From Agaricus subrufescens (lineage: Eukaryota > Basidiomycota > Agaricomycetes > Agaricales > Agaricaceae), in assembly GCA_029945375.1 (NCBI GenBank), contig CM057062.1, forward strand, positions 372,001-436,000: a stretch of DNA of 64,000 bases, in the 5' to 3' direction. Positions 1-10,845 of this stretch are shown here, one piece after another. The translations under genes were made by a program, and so were the position numbers. The notes beneath the pieces were generated by a model. It did not search any database. It saw nothing but the letters and a program-made list of their open reading frames with translations, and was not told where the DNA came from. Position 1 is the first letter of the stretch, and each line of letters opens with the position of its first letter.

Positions 1-930
1 AACACTCAGCTGCTTGAAATGGTTAAGGCGCACGGGCCCGGCGAACGGGGTATTGTCGCCTGAATCAAAATCAACTCTGCACTCTACAATGTTCGAACAC
101 TGGTGAACGATGGAAAGGAACACCTGTGGTGTTACAGCTTGAATGTGCAGGTGTTGAATGGATGGAGGTACAATAATTGGATAGCTGAGGAGATGATTGG
201 ATATGTGAAGCCGGGTCAATGTTTTGAGCGATCCAAAATCGTAAAGCGGATTTTCTTCATAAGCTGCCTCGATGCCCAGGGCATCAAGCAATGGAAAGGA
301 AGACCTCCCGAGTTTCTCTCCCCACACGCATGCATGTCCAAATGTATACAACTCGAAGTTCTTGACTTTCCGAGTCACATCAGGAGTGAGGAGAAGGTCG
401 AAAGGTGAGCCAGGCATGTCTCCTTTAATTCTGTCCATTACAGAAATGCTGACACAGGATGCAAGAGAAGTACAATGTTGTAGCAAGGACGAGGCCGTGT
501 CAATCGCCTCTTGGTCGGGTATGCATAATGGAACATATTTCCATAACTTGGGTGTCCCTAAGGCAACCCGTCGGAAATGGGATGACACTGAGCTCAGGAC
601 TAAGGCCCGAGCGAGACGTTCCTGATAGTAATAGAAATTTCCGCCAAAGGAGTCTCCGGAGCCAAAGGAGCCTTCGGAGCTGATGAGCTGTTGGAATATA
701 TACGACAAGACTTCGACGGGAAAGACGCTAATTGGTGACAATGAGTTGTGTAGTTGGCACGAGCGACGATGTAGGTCTGCGCGTAATGCGTTTAGCTGGG
801 ATATGTGCGCGTCAAGTGAGGTAACCTGCTCATTGATGTGGATGAGCTCGGCGCGCTCGCTGGCAAAAGCAGGTGGAAGTGAGTGTAGGCGGAGATAGTC
901 GCATTGATGAGCATCTGCGAAGGATGTCAT
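1..930 (-). CDS. F-box protein, partial (C-terminus off the left edge)
   Basis: A single open frame runs from an ATG at 930 to the window edge, about 310 codons with no stop or evident intron. Residues about 22-60 form an amphipathic coiled coil (ERAELIHINEQVTSLDAHIS...). This is followed by an F-box-like stretch from about residue 65 (LSPISVFPVEVLSYIFQQL) that ends in SSVSSHFRRVALGTPKLWKYV-like sequence near residue 125. This order, coiled coil then SPIxxFPxEVLxxIF then HFRxVAxxTPxLW, is typical of the very large Agaricomycete F-box family. The family is thought to supply substrate receptors for SCF ubiquitin ligases, with the F-box binding Skp1. The remainder (for example FGSLKTLTRLHIS, QHLHIQAVTPQVFLSIV) looks like degenerate leucine-rich sequence for substrate binding. 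The frame stays open upstream of 930 to a TGA at 1074-1072, so an earlier start through an intron is possible. The substrate cannot be told. Confidence 0.8.
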   Translation of the reverse strand, partial: MTSFADAHQCDYLRLHSLPPAFASERAELIHINEQVTSLDAHISQLNALRADLHRRSCQLHNSLSPISVFPVEVLSYIFQQLISSEGSFGSGDSFGGNFYYYQERLARALVLSSVSSHFRRVALGTPKLWKYVPLCIPDQEAIDTASSLLQHCTSLASCVSISVMDRIKGDMPGSPFDLLLTPDVTRKVKNFELYTFGHACVWGEKLGRSSFPLLDALGIEAAYEENPLYDFGSLKTLTRLHISNHLLSYPIIVPPSIQHLHIQAVTPQVFLSIVHQCSNIVECRVDFDSGDNTPFAGPVRLNHFKQLSV

Positions 931-1662
931 GGAGTCGGTGATGGTGTGGTGGGTGTCGAGTACTGAGTTCCGAGGTGAAGGTTCGTTGTCGAAAACGATG
1001 GACACCCTCACTTCAACTGGCAGCTGGTACTTGCATACTAGTCGTGGCAGCCACACCTTTGATCGATCCCATCAAAAGTTGCCAGCTTCTGTTGACTGAA
1101 AGCCTGCAACGAGAGACGCAATATTATTATAGATAAAGTATCGTTCAATATCTATGCTTAACCTAGCGCCTGTCTATTACCAGAAACCCGGCCATATGTA
1201 TGGATTATTAGGTTATGTCTAGAAGAAAAAATAGCACACCGGATGGGCTACAAAGTACCGTATAGAAGTGGGTTAGCAACATTAAAGGGGCCTACGCGGA
1301 GAAGCGTCCAGGTGAGTGCCCGCATTTTTCGGCGAGCCCGAGTGAGAAGCTGCTGGTCCTACCCACTTTTCACAGTTCACTAGTGTTTCCATCATAAAGC
1401 AACTCTGGCAACGAGCTTCCGCTATGGTGGCCTAGCCAGAGAACGATGTTACTGTGATTGCCAAAAACACAAGGAGTTAGAGCATCAACAGGAACCGACA
1501 ATGAAACTCGGAAGGAACCTGTCGTAGAAATTCTCGGTAGATCGCTTGATCAAGCCTCAGTGCTCAGCGTCTATCAGTTTGGACCCTTAACGAAGTTCAA
1601 CCTCCGACTTGCACTGCCATCATATCCATCACTAACTCGCTGGCGATCCATTCACTTTCCAT
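931..1662. other. intergenic, divergent flank
   Basis: This 0.7-kb stretch separates the minus-strand F-box gene from the plus-strand NACHT gene and should hold both 5' regions. I see no convincing gene. An open frame over 1458-1745 overlaps the first NACHT exon in another frame and is a shadow. Confidence 0.4.
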
Positions 1663-3694
1663 ATGCCATTTTTCCAGCAATCCGAGAGAGCCACCATGAA
1701 CGGTGGTACCTTTATCGATATAAATGGATCCCACAATGCTCTTAATATCATCCCTGATGCCAGTGAGCACCTTCGCACCGAACAAGACTCCGAGTTTTGA
1801 CAAGGGTCCATGCATCCAAAGGGAAAGAGAAGAAGGGGAAGGGAATCAGGCTATTACTTAGTTCCTATGTTCAACGCGAAGCGATCCACGATTCGGGTGC
1901 GCGAGGTACTCTTGGGTGTCACCCTGGCACTCGAGAGGAATACATTCGCAGCATCACTAGCTGGGGTAGTGGGGAATGGGAATCGGGGAAACGAGCGTTC
2001 TTGATGACTGGGCCGGCCGGCGCCGGAAAGTCAGCCATTGCGCGCACATGCGCATATAAGATTGAGGCGGCCGGTAGACTTGGCGCATCATTCTTTTTCT
2101 TCCGCCCTAGCGGCTGGAACGACCCGAAGAAATTCCTCCCAACTATTGTCTACCAGCTCGCAACCAGACATCCAGCTTACAACGAATTTATCGATGCTAT
2201 TATCCTTAGCGATCGCCTTGTGCTCGAGAAAGACATAAACATCCAATTCCGGGAGCTACTCGTCAAACCACTACAGAAGCTGAGCGCTAGGGGCCAAGGC
2301 ATAGGGAGGGATACGGTCATCATCGTCGATGGTCTCGATGAATGCGCAACTGTCGATGCACAACTCCAGATCATAGACCTCATCACCACTTCCACACTCG
2401 ACCAGACCACACCTTTTTTGTGGGCCTTCTTCAGTCGCCCAGAACCCCCTATTACCTCCTCTTTTGCATCACAACTTGCTGCAACTATTTCTTGGACGCT
2501 GCCGTTGACACTCTCTGGCGATGCTGATAGTGACATTGAAGCATATCTTCATGGCAGTTTCCAAGCAATCCGTGCCAAGTATAATATCCCTACCAGTGTA
2601 ACCTGGCCCATGGAGGGAGATATCTGTCGTCTTGTCTCTCAATCAGCAGGGTTGTTTGTCTACCCTGTTACCGCAATCCGATACATTGAAGGACTTGACA
2701 AGGGAAAACCCGGGCTCGAGGAGCGGTTGCGGGCAGTATTGCAACTAGATCCAAAGTCAACCGAAAGCCCTTTCTCCGCTCTGGACCAACTGTATATATT
2801 GATAATGATGCTGATACCAGAAGGAGTACTTTACGATACTATGTCGTTGCTTCATCTTGACCAAAGCGACGTGCTCCAGAGACACAGTGGGCGCCCTCTC
2901 ATACCTCTAGATCACGATGAAGTGCGCCCAAAGGTCCTTTCATATTGCTTCACCCTCGGCCTTTCTTTGGCAGCGTTTCACGTTGCCATTAGTAATCTGT
3001 ATTCTGTGCTTGAAGTAACAGCAACTCAAAGCGGAGATCCGGTTGAATTCCGCTTCTATCACAAGTCATTTGTTGACTTCCTTCTGGACCCGAAGCGGTC
3101 CAAACAGTATTTCGTTGGGTCATCAGCCGTTCGTCTGCATTGCTTGGAGATGATTGTTCGTACTATGGGCACAGAAGTTGGCAGCGCCACTGGTGAGTAT
3201 CTATATGTGTTTGGAATGGTGCAGTAGACTCACTAGATTTGGTGGTGCAGTTAATGGATACACTGTTGACGGTTTTTCCCTGCAAACATTTTTCACTCTG
3301 GTAGAAGAACATGATGGCGAACTAGAGGAAAATATTCTGCAGCAAATCTCTCAGGTCAACTGGAGTTGGTGGTATCGTTTATATCCTAATAAATATGAAA
3401 TCAGGTTCAAAATTTTCATTCAAAAGGTTTGACAGCGTTCCAGATTAAGATGCAAAGGAGTCATCACTGACATACGCAAACCAGATTCCAAGGGACTGGC
3501 GTCCCAGAATTGTTCGCCCGGTCTGCAAAGGCTTTCTTGGAATCCTACCGTTAATACTTGCCAAACTAAAGCCTGGACAATATGAAGCGGAGGCCTATAT
3601 TCTGGGAGATGGATATAAGAAATGTATGATAACACGATGTGGGCTTAATTATTACCAGATATGTTGCGTTCCTGTGACGCTTCAAAACTACTAA
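1663..3694 (+). CDS. NACHT-domain NLR-like protein, copy 1 (intact)
   Basis: Model: join 1663-1762, 1822-3192, 3251-3426, 3485-3694, giving 618 aa with all phases agreeing (1, 1, 0). Exon 1 encodes a short N-terminus (MPFFQQSERATMNGGTFIDI...). Exon 2 starts in phase 1 after a 59-nt intron and carries the linker GCHPGTREEYIRSITSW. The P-loop is GPAGAGKS (about residues 97-104), Walker B is VIIVDGLDECA (about 199-209), and a FLWAFFSRPEPPI sensor follows. These are NACHT/STAND hallmarks: an ATP/GTP-driven switch that oligomerises. Exon 3 is a helical piece (ENILQQISQVNWSWW). Exon 4 is IPRDWRPRIVRP... with YILGDG near the end. No WD40, ankyrin or TPR repeats follow before the TAA. Conservation of all four exons in the copies at 52-62 kb supports the model. 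Function is inferred to be innate or allorecognition signalling. Confidence 0.85.
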
Positions 3695-5605
3695 AACTAT
3701 TGGGACGGTCGCTCGCTCGATGTTTAGCCATATGACCAGTGTGAGGGGACGACTGATCAACATACCTTGGTGAGAAGTAGTGGCTCAAACTAAATTTCTA
3801 CAGTCCACTATGATATCGGCGTTGCTCGGCAGTCAATTCAGTTCGTGAAACTGGAGAAATAGATCGCACTAAACGGAACATCTTTTTTCATGTCCAACAT
3901 ATTGCGGGCTACTGAATTCCAGAAACCAGCTTTCGTGGATGTTCATGTGCACAAAGACCCTGAACTGTCAGACCATCCAAGTTTGGAAACTGACTTTGCT
4001 ATGCTGTGGCCAGCCAAAGTAGCTTTCACTTACAAGGATTAGTTCAAAGAGAAGAGCACGAAATATGAAAGACAGAGAAGGAGGATAACGATGTATTGGT
4101 GCTTTTTGGATAATGAACGGAATGCTCTCGTCCAAGTTGAGATCTGATGTTATCATTTCTGTAGGTCATGCTATTCCATGTTAGTGCTAGCCGTTGAAAC
4201 TATCTCCCGTACCATCATCTCATCGCTCATACATCAAGAATATGCATCAGAATTTTTCTGAGTATTGACTTGGTTCAAGAATTTAGAAAAAGATCAAGTC
4301 TTCCTTCATAGCATCGGGGACCCTACCACCTGGAATCCGGTGTCGACGGTGCACACTACCTGTACTAGTGTGGAATTGCTGATGGTTATGTTATTTTTAA
4401 CGATGCTTGGCCGGAGAAGGTTTCCGGTCTCGAATTGAGCTACCAATGACAGAGTCATATAATTACGATCGACGGTATGATCCGTTATGTATACAATAGT
4501 ACTCACGCCGCCTTGCTATATTAGCTAGTGAGAACAACAGAGTGAAATTAGATTATCGAATTGCGATGATTAAGTTCATGACATCCTACTTAGAAATATC
4601 TACCATTTCACACGATTTTCTGTACCTTTAGATGAAACACCGGTTATCCGGTTGCTGTGAGTATGAAGTTTATTGTACAAGTCCTGCCGATGGCCCAAAC
4701 ATCATCGTGTCGTGCCTAGTGTAACGGTTACTATCCAGTCAGGGTAGGCACAAGCATATCGCGATAAGCTTTCAAGTTTCAACTCCGCATCCGAAATACA
4801 GTAATACATGATACTACTTTGAACTGTTGGACACCTCTATGATGCACACTGAGTGCCGAATTTCTCGGAAGCCGATACGCCCGATCCCCCGTGTACCTCT
4901 CTTTTCTACTTACACTTGCTGTACAAGACATTGCAAGTGGATGTATCATGATTTGCACCGTAATTAAGTCCGTTCCGATTTTTGTACTGCCTCTAGTTTA
5001 AATCCGCGACATCCTCCGTCATCTGTAAGTTCGATTGTTCGTTATAGGAATGTTCATTGTTCTCATGTTATTCACGGAACCGAATACTGTCTGAAAACTT
5101 CACTTTGTATAAATGTATTGTTGAATACAAACTTCCCACAGTATTGTAGTCATTCCAACCAATCGCGTTCCTTGGCGAAGATGAGGGCTATTCTTAAAAT
5201 AGCATCCGACCTTGGGGGTCGGATGTCCAGTCCCGTCGCGCTTCTGTTCAAGCCGTCAAGCTCCGACTATCATGATGTAGTCATGATGTTGCCGTTGCCT
5301 CAGTTCCTTCAATAGCGGTATGCCCTAGAAGTAATGTGTAGCGAATATACATAACCTGACCCAGTTTAGAAGGAACAGCCTACTGAACTCCAGGTGCTCC
5401 AACTTTCGATATTCTAAGAACAAGCAACCCGCCTACGCCCGGCTCCCAAGATTACCGAGGAATAGCCAAATGCTAATCCTAACCTGTCAACGATTTAATT
5501 TTTGACGCTGGGGGTAAGAGGATAAATGGGCTACAGTGCAGCGAGGATAGGCTCAGTCAACGAAAACCTCCACAACCCCCGCATCTTCTTCATTGCTTAG
5601 CCAAG
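3695..5605. other. non-coding stretch, nothing recognised
   Basis: 1.9 kb, AT-rich, with only short scattered open frames on both strands. None of them has family motifs or a believable splice pattern. No tRNA-like structure or clear repeat was seen. Confidence 0.4.
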
Positions 5606-6871
5606 ATGGTTCAGAACATCCAGAGACCCATTAACTTCTTGCTGCCTAAATTTATGATCCATTGGCCCTACGAACGACGCCTACACCCAGATTTCGGGAC
5701 AGTCGACGTTGACAGTGGCAACTGGGTAAATGAGCACCAGCTCTTCAGTGCGAAGGCGCAGAAATCCTTTAAGGCGTCCTTGACTGGTGAGTGTCAGTTG
5801 CGGTATAGGCGTTTTACAAGCCTAATACAACTCAAGGCCTTTTGGGATGCTTAATGTTCCCAACGACTAGCAAAGGTACGTTTTGATGTCTTGATCATCG
5901 GCGCGAGTAGTAAACAAACATACGCCAGATTTATGTCGCACAAGCTGTGACTTAGTGAACATTATCTTTGTCGTGGATGAATTCACTGACGTTGCAGAAC
6001 CTGAGATGGTTGCCCAGGTCCGCGATGTTGTGATAGATGTTTTCCTTAAACCGTACAAAGAGAGAACACCGGGTGATAAATTGGGTGTTTTTATGCAACA
6101 GTTAGTTTGGCTCCAATTTTATGTTGACATCATCTGATTATCCTTCGTAGGTTCTGGCAGCGGGCCCTGAAGCTCACGAGACCAGGAGCCGCATGCGTAC
6201 AAATGTTCGTCAAAGGCTTCGAACAGTATATGAAGTCCATGGTCCAGGAGGCGAAGGATCGAGAAACAAAACGTATACGACCTGTGGATGAGTATCTACA
6301 GCTCCGCCGGCAGACATTTGGTGCCTATACAGGTATCGCTCTTATCGCATTCGGATTGGAGCTCCCAGAAGAAGTGATCTCCCACCCTGTGATGCAAAGC
6401 ATACTACTGGCTGCCATGGATCTGTTGTGCATAACCAACGTGAGTTAGCCCTACGAGATAATCATCGACTCCGAATGACACTCTTCACAGGATATGCATT
6501 CTTATGCCGTGGAATTAGCTCGTGGAATTGCATTCCACAACATTGTTTCTTCCATCATTCAAGAGCACGGATTGAGCATTCCTGCGGCTATGTGTTGGCT
6601 AGACGATTTCGGGAACAGCAGAGTCAAAGCATTCATAGATGGCATCGAGAACTTACCATCCTGGGGATCGGAGATTGACAAGAATGTATGCCAATACATT
6701 GAACGTGTAGGCTATCTCGTTCGAGGGGCCGACGTGTGGAGTTACGAGTCCGAGAGGTATTGGGGAAATAAAGGCGAGGAAATTAGGCAGACACGGATTG
6801 TGACTATCTTCCCGAAGGAGAGCAAGGATGGTTGGTTGACCAAAGAGGAGTTGAGGGCCTTAATGACTTAA
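5606..6871 (+). CDS. Sesquiterpene synthase (class I terpene cyclase)
   Basis: Model: join 5606-5786, 5837-5875, 5929-6100, 6151-6439, 6491-6871, giving 353 aa, the usual size for basidiomycete sesquiterpene synthases. The N-terminus has the familiar LPKFMIHWPYERRLHPDF. Tiny exon 2 encodes the conserved LLGCLMFPTTSK segment. The metal-binding D(D/E)xxD motif is DEFTD (residues 90-94). The second motif NDxxSxxxE is NDMHSYAVE (N227, S231, E235), with N and D split by intron 4. The active-site RY pair is R316-Y317. All catalytic residues are present, so the enzyme is probably active. It should ionise farnesyl diphosphate with Mg2+ and cyclise it to a sesquiterpene; the product cannot be predicted. 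No tailoring enzyme lies directly beside it. The P450 at 14.4-16.9 kb is separated from it by housekeeping genes. Confidence 0.93.
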
Positions 6872-7575
6872 TGGGATGATTTAATCAGTCCTGAAAAATT
6901 ATTCTTGCATTTATCAATCTTTACCTCCCGTCTACTATACATTAAATTATTTGGCAATTTATAGCATGCTTTTCTAGTGAATGATTTTGAGGTATCCGGG
7001 GGTTTCTGAGTCGCATAACTTGTTTGACGCACGATTGAGGAGATTGTACCATTAGCTAAAAGAGAGCTGCACTCACAGCAGTCCAATATTATATAATGAA
7101 TCAGCGAGCAACTTACAAACTTAAGAAGAAGAGTCCCACCAAATGCGAGCCAAAGCTCGATCATTACCACTGGAGAGGCCGGTGCTAGTTCCCCAAAACT
7201 CAAACTTTGGGGTCTCGACTCGTGAACCTGAGCAAGAAAAGGCATTGGTTTCCAGACAGTTCTCAGTAATGCACTACCTTACCCATCTCACGCCGGTGAT
7301 CAAGTGGTAATATACCATTTGGATCTACGGGTTACCATGAATATAGATTGAAAGACCACAGTTTGTGCGGTGAGTCGGAGTCGGTTTCCGAGTCGATCAA
7401 GGCGGCGTCGGCCAAATGGGGCTATGTGGAAGCAGCAGTGTGTGGTTTCTTTCTTCTCTGCTACAAGCCCGTGCAAGGTATTTATAGCAAGTGGTGCGGA
7501 ACTGCCTCATGTCGAATGTATCTTTGGGTAAATAGATTCCCACAGCTCTCCCTCTCTTCCCTCTACAGCATTCTC
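6872..7575. other. intergenic, nothing recognised
   Basis: About 0.7 kb of AT-rich sequence downstream of the terpene synthase. Scattered frames show no motifs. The last 100 bp (pyrimidine-rich, ending at the ATG of the next feature) resembles the flank of the related module at 63.27 kb. Confidence 0.35.
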
Positions 7576-7752
7576 ATGTACATATGCAGGCTCTTCTGCT
7601 TTGGTCGCTCACATTCAAGAACTCCAGCCTTAGTAGATTTCGAGGGTGACTACCATGTCGCATTATCTGGTTCTCCTGCCGCACATGCCTCGTCATCTCG
7701 TCTTTCTTCAAGCCCTCTGACATGTCCACCAGTGACTGCAAGTTCCCCCTAA
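7576..7752 (+). pseudogene. Orphan 5' module (FGRSHSRTP) of an NLR-type gene
   Basis: A 58-codon frame starts MYICRLFCFGRSHSRTPAL and continues Ser/Ala-rich to a TAA. It is clearly related at DNA and protein level to the 5' exon at 63272, which starts MHIRKLFRFGRSRSRTPAL. Both begin with a basic/hydrophobic patch, then FGRSxSRTPAL, then a Ser-rich spacer (HASSSRL versus HVSSSRA). Short Arg/Ser N-termini of this kind occur in front of NACHT or WD40 proteins in Agaricomycetes; that link is from general knowledge and is not proven here. No NACHT or repeat domain follows, so I regard it as a detached or decayed first exon. It could instead be a small expressed protein. Confidence 0.45.
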
Positions 7753-9013
7753 CCATAGTCCACGAATATAAATGCTGAAGTTCCCCCCCTCCTGACAGAA
7801 CGCATTGGACGAACATTCCGATACACTACACGGCGTTGATCTCACAGACGGCGCTTTATGGTTGTAGGTCATATTTCTTTATTTGGAAATAGAGGTTGGA
7901 CATTGTTTGTGTATGTGGGTGGACTTATTACCTAATTGTATCACCCTTTCACCCTCGAAACCACCTCCAGCTGGGTGTGTCATATCACAGGTAGAGGATT
8001 ATAGATGCTCAGCACCTTGGAAGAGTTCTAAGCGCCAATCAAGTCCAGATTTTATCTCCTGAAACCAAATCCAAACCTACAATGGGAAATGGTTGGTAGC
8101 GGAAGTGACTAGCCTCAGGCACATGCCATGTACATCACACGATCTGAAAGGCTCTTGAACCACAGGAAGAGTATCTTTGTACTAACAAAATTGAAGAATG
8201 CGAGAAAGAGGGTATGGCTGTACCTTAGTCAATGGTGATAGGTTGGATTATTTGAATTGCAGGAGCGACTTTCGACAGCTGTCCGTGACAGCCTGTAAGA
8301 TTAGCTGAGTGTGTCTTATTGGTTGCATCTCGTACTCCAAGTATGGACAGGCGGAGTATCCACCTGGAGAGATTTCATTTATGCATACGCCTCTGACCAA
8401 GAGGATAGTGTCGGAGAGATACATTCCCGTCACTTCTAAATCACCCACGATCCACCAGATCTGAGAGCGGGAAGAAGGTTGCGTGATGATCAAAATCTCG
8501 GTATCTTTATAAATTTCAGTTTTCAAATGGTTGGTGACCACACAAACTGCAAAAGAATCAATCTCCGACAAATGATAGTCACCCTGTATAAAGATACTTT
8601 TCACAGCAGAAGGTTCGCGTTTCTACATACATACATCAATCCCCCCCCACCGAATTAATCCCGGGCTTCGGCGCGGCCATCCAAGCTCAGCGACTCATAC
8701 TATCGATAAATGATAATCACCGAAGCCGGAACTACTCACAACCCCCGATTATTAAAAAAACCCTAAACAAACGTTATTCTATTTTTAAAACCTCGGAGCC
8801 AAGACAAAAATGGTGGCGCCCTAGGCCCAGGGACGAAGAGAACCACTTCTGGTTAGTTAAAACCAAAAGAAGGTTTTCCAAGATAGGAATCTAGGATAGG
8901 TACCGAAGCTCGGAGGGAGGAAGTAATAGAGTCCGAGGTGTAGTAGATTAATAATGCTTTTTCGTTACTAGAATTTCTTCGTAGAAAGAAAGCGGTAAAT
9001 GTATACCTCCGTG
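7753..9013. other. intergenic; one weak minus-strand frame
   Basis: 1.26 kb between the orphan module and the nucleoside hydrolase 3' end. A 118-codon minus-strand frame at 8604-8248 contains ILIITQPSSRSQIWWIVGDL and looks mildly protein-like. I found no family, no start context and no partner exon, so I do not call it a gene. Other parts are low-complexity and AT-rich. Confidence 0.3.
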
Positions 9014-10365
9014 TTATTTCTTGTTCAGAGGCGACACTAGATCACATTGTCCTACACATTTGAAAAATAGGTCGAAGAACCCTGGGACCTGATGATGTGT
9101 TGCTATCGTTAGATCCAATTGCAAAAACAAAAAAACACCGAAAAACTCACATCAAGTTCCTCAACAACAAAACAATTCTTTCCTTCCCTCCCCCAAGTAT
9201 CCTCTCCACACTGCTTATAATCCCAAACATCAACCACAGTCTCACCCATACAATGTCCCCCCATATTCAACTCCACATCAACTCTATACCTTCTCCCTTT
9301 AAACAGATCCGGATTTTGAATGTAAGCTATGGTGAGGGCGTCGTGAAGTGGTGGGCCTGTATGAAATTGGAATACAGATTTGTATGTGGAGGCGAAGAAT
9401 GTTATGATTGTGTTGAGTGTATGACGGAGAGGCGTTATAGCTGATGGAAGCTCGAGATTCCCACTAGTCCGAGCAATAATGGTGGAGTTTGTTAAAAGGC
9501 GATGTTGAATTTCGTGAGTTGCGATAGCGGTATGAGTGACATTAATAGGTATCATAGTCACTTTCACCGGCGAATCCAACACAATCTGTGTTGCATGAGC
9601 TATACATATTTTCCCCGTCCTCAGCTTCCAAAATTTCCCAAAAAAGAAAAAAAAAAGAAAAAGAAAGGACTCAACGATCAGTCAAGACGTTATACTCCGC
9701 CACAGCCGATCGATTCCCAAGTCCAACACCCCCACCCATAAACACAATTTCCTCAATCACCCCACCACCACCACCATCACCACCACAAACCATATCCTCA
9801 TAACAACTCACAAACAACGCAACATTCGTCATCGGTCCCGTCGAAACAATCGTCACTTTCTCTCCTCTCCCCTTCTTCCACACATCCCTAATCTCCTTGA
9901 GCATACCCTCCATCGCTCTCACTCGTTCACCGTCAACAACAACGAACCGTTCAGAAATCCCTAAAGAATCTCCATCAGGTAATCCTTCTACACCGCCTAA
10001 CCCATCTTCTCCGTGAATCTCTGGATCATGTTTCGCGGGTAAGATCAAAGGTTTACTCGCCCCTGGATAAACTTTGATATGCCCAGGTGCTCCAAAAGCA
10101 TTAAGACACCGCGCGGCGTTGAGAGCTGTATTCGCACTTGATGTGTTTCCATGCGTCTATAATGAAGAGAGTAGGAAATAAGAGAGAAGTACTGAGAGGG
10201 AGGTCTTACAGTCGATACCCCAATTAGATTAACATTGGAACAATGTATCGCCAGCATTAACGCTATAGCATCGTCATGACCCTATAAAAGTCATCATTAC
10301 TGGGAGAACGGGGAAGGAAAAGACACAGAAATCACAGGATCAACATCAAGCCAGATGTTCTTCAT
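9014..10365 (-). CDS. Inosine-uridine preferring nucleoside hydrolase
   Basis: Model on the minus strand: exons 10365-10336, 10281-10210, 10156-9676, 9599-9151, 9088-9014; 368 aa with all phases consistent. The family signature DVDPGHDDA lies at residues 7-15 and is split by intron 1 after DVDP; its aspartates bind the catalytic Ca2+. Further family motifs are THGNTSSANTALNA, DPEIHGEDGLGG, VTIVSTGPMTNVALF, EEIVFMGGGVGLGNRS, EYNVLTDP and, near the C-terminus, GPPLHDALTIAY. The protein ends CDLVSPLNKK. It hydrolyses the N-glycosidic bond of ribonucleosides to free base and ribose in purine and pyrimidine salvage, probably in the cytosol. No signal peptide is visible. A Gly-rich insert (CGGDGGGGGV) is unusual but in frame. 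Substrate preference between inosine and uridine cannot be read from sequence. Confidence 0.95.
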
Positions 10366-10845
10366 CGCGTCAATGAAAGAAAAAAAGAATGATATAGATT
10401 AGATTAGATCCGGCTCTAGAGTACACAACCTCAAACCGGGACCAACTCCGACAAAAATCATCCCGATCGCCAAGCCAAAGAAAAGGCCATCAATCCATCC
10501 CTCAACACTCAATTTGAATTCCTTATAATAAGAAGACCCTTTTCATAACAGAAAAAGCTGTTTTTAAAATATCCATAAAGTAAAGATAAGCGCGAGCGGA
10601 AGATGTCATAGACGATCAGACATGATATCACATCATCATATCAGATAACGATAACCAAAAAGAGAGAAAAAAAAACGACTTAGTAGATAATAAAACTAGG
10701 ATGAGCGGAAAACAGGAAAAAAAAGAGATTCGTAAAAGGAATTCATATAACACAAAATCGCAAGCGTAATCGTAAACCACTCTCCGCTCACCCACACACA
10801 CAACATCAAAAACATAACTTATCCCCTAAAACACAAAAGAAGAGT
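10366..10845. other. intergenic (epsin 3' / nucleoside hydrolase 5')
   Basis: 480 bp, very AT-rich. It should contain the nucleoside hydrolase promoter and the epsin 3' untranslated region. No gene seen. Confidence 0.4.

Noticed and set aside
1458..1815. Open frames overlapping the first exon of NACHT copy 1
   Set aside because: Shadows in other frames or the opposite strand; no motifs, and splice phases support the 1663 start.
8248..8604. 118-codon minus-strand frame as a gene
   Set aside because: Only mildly protein-like, with no family, no splice partners and no start context.
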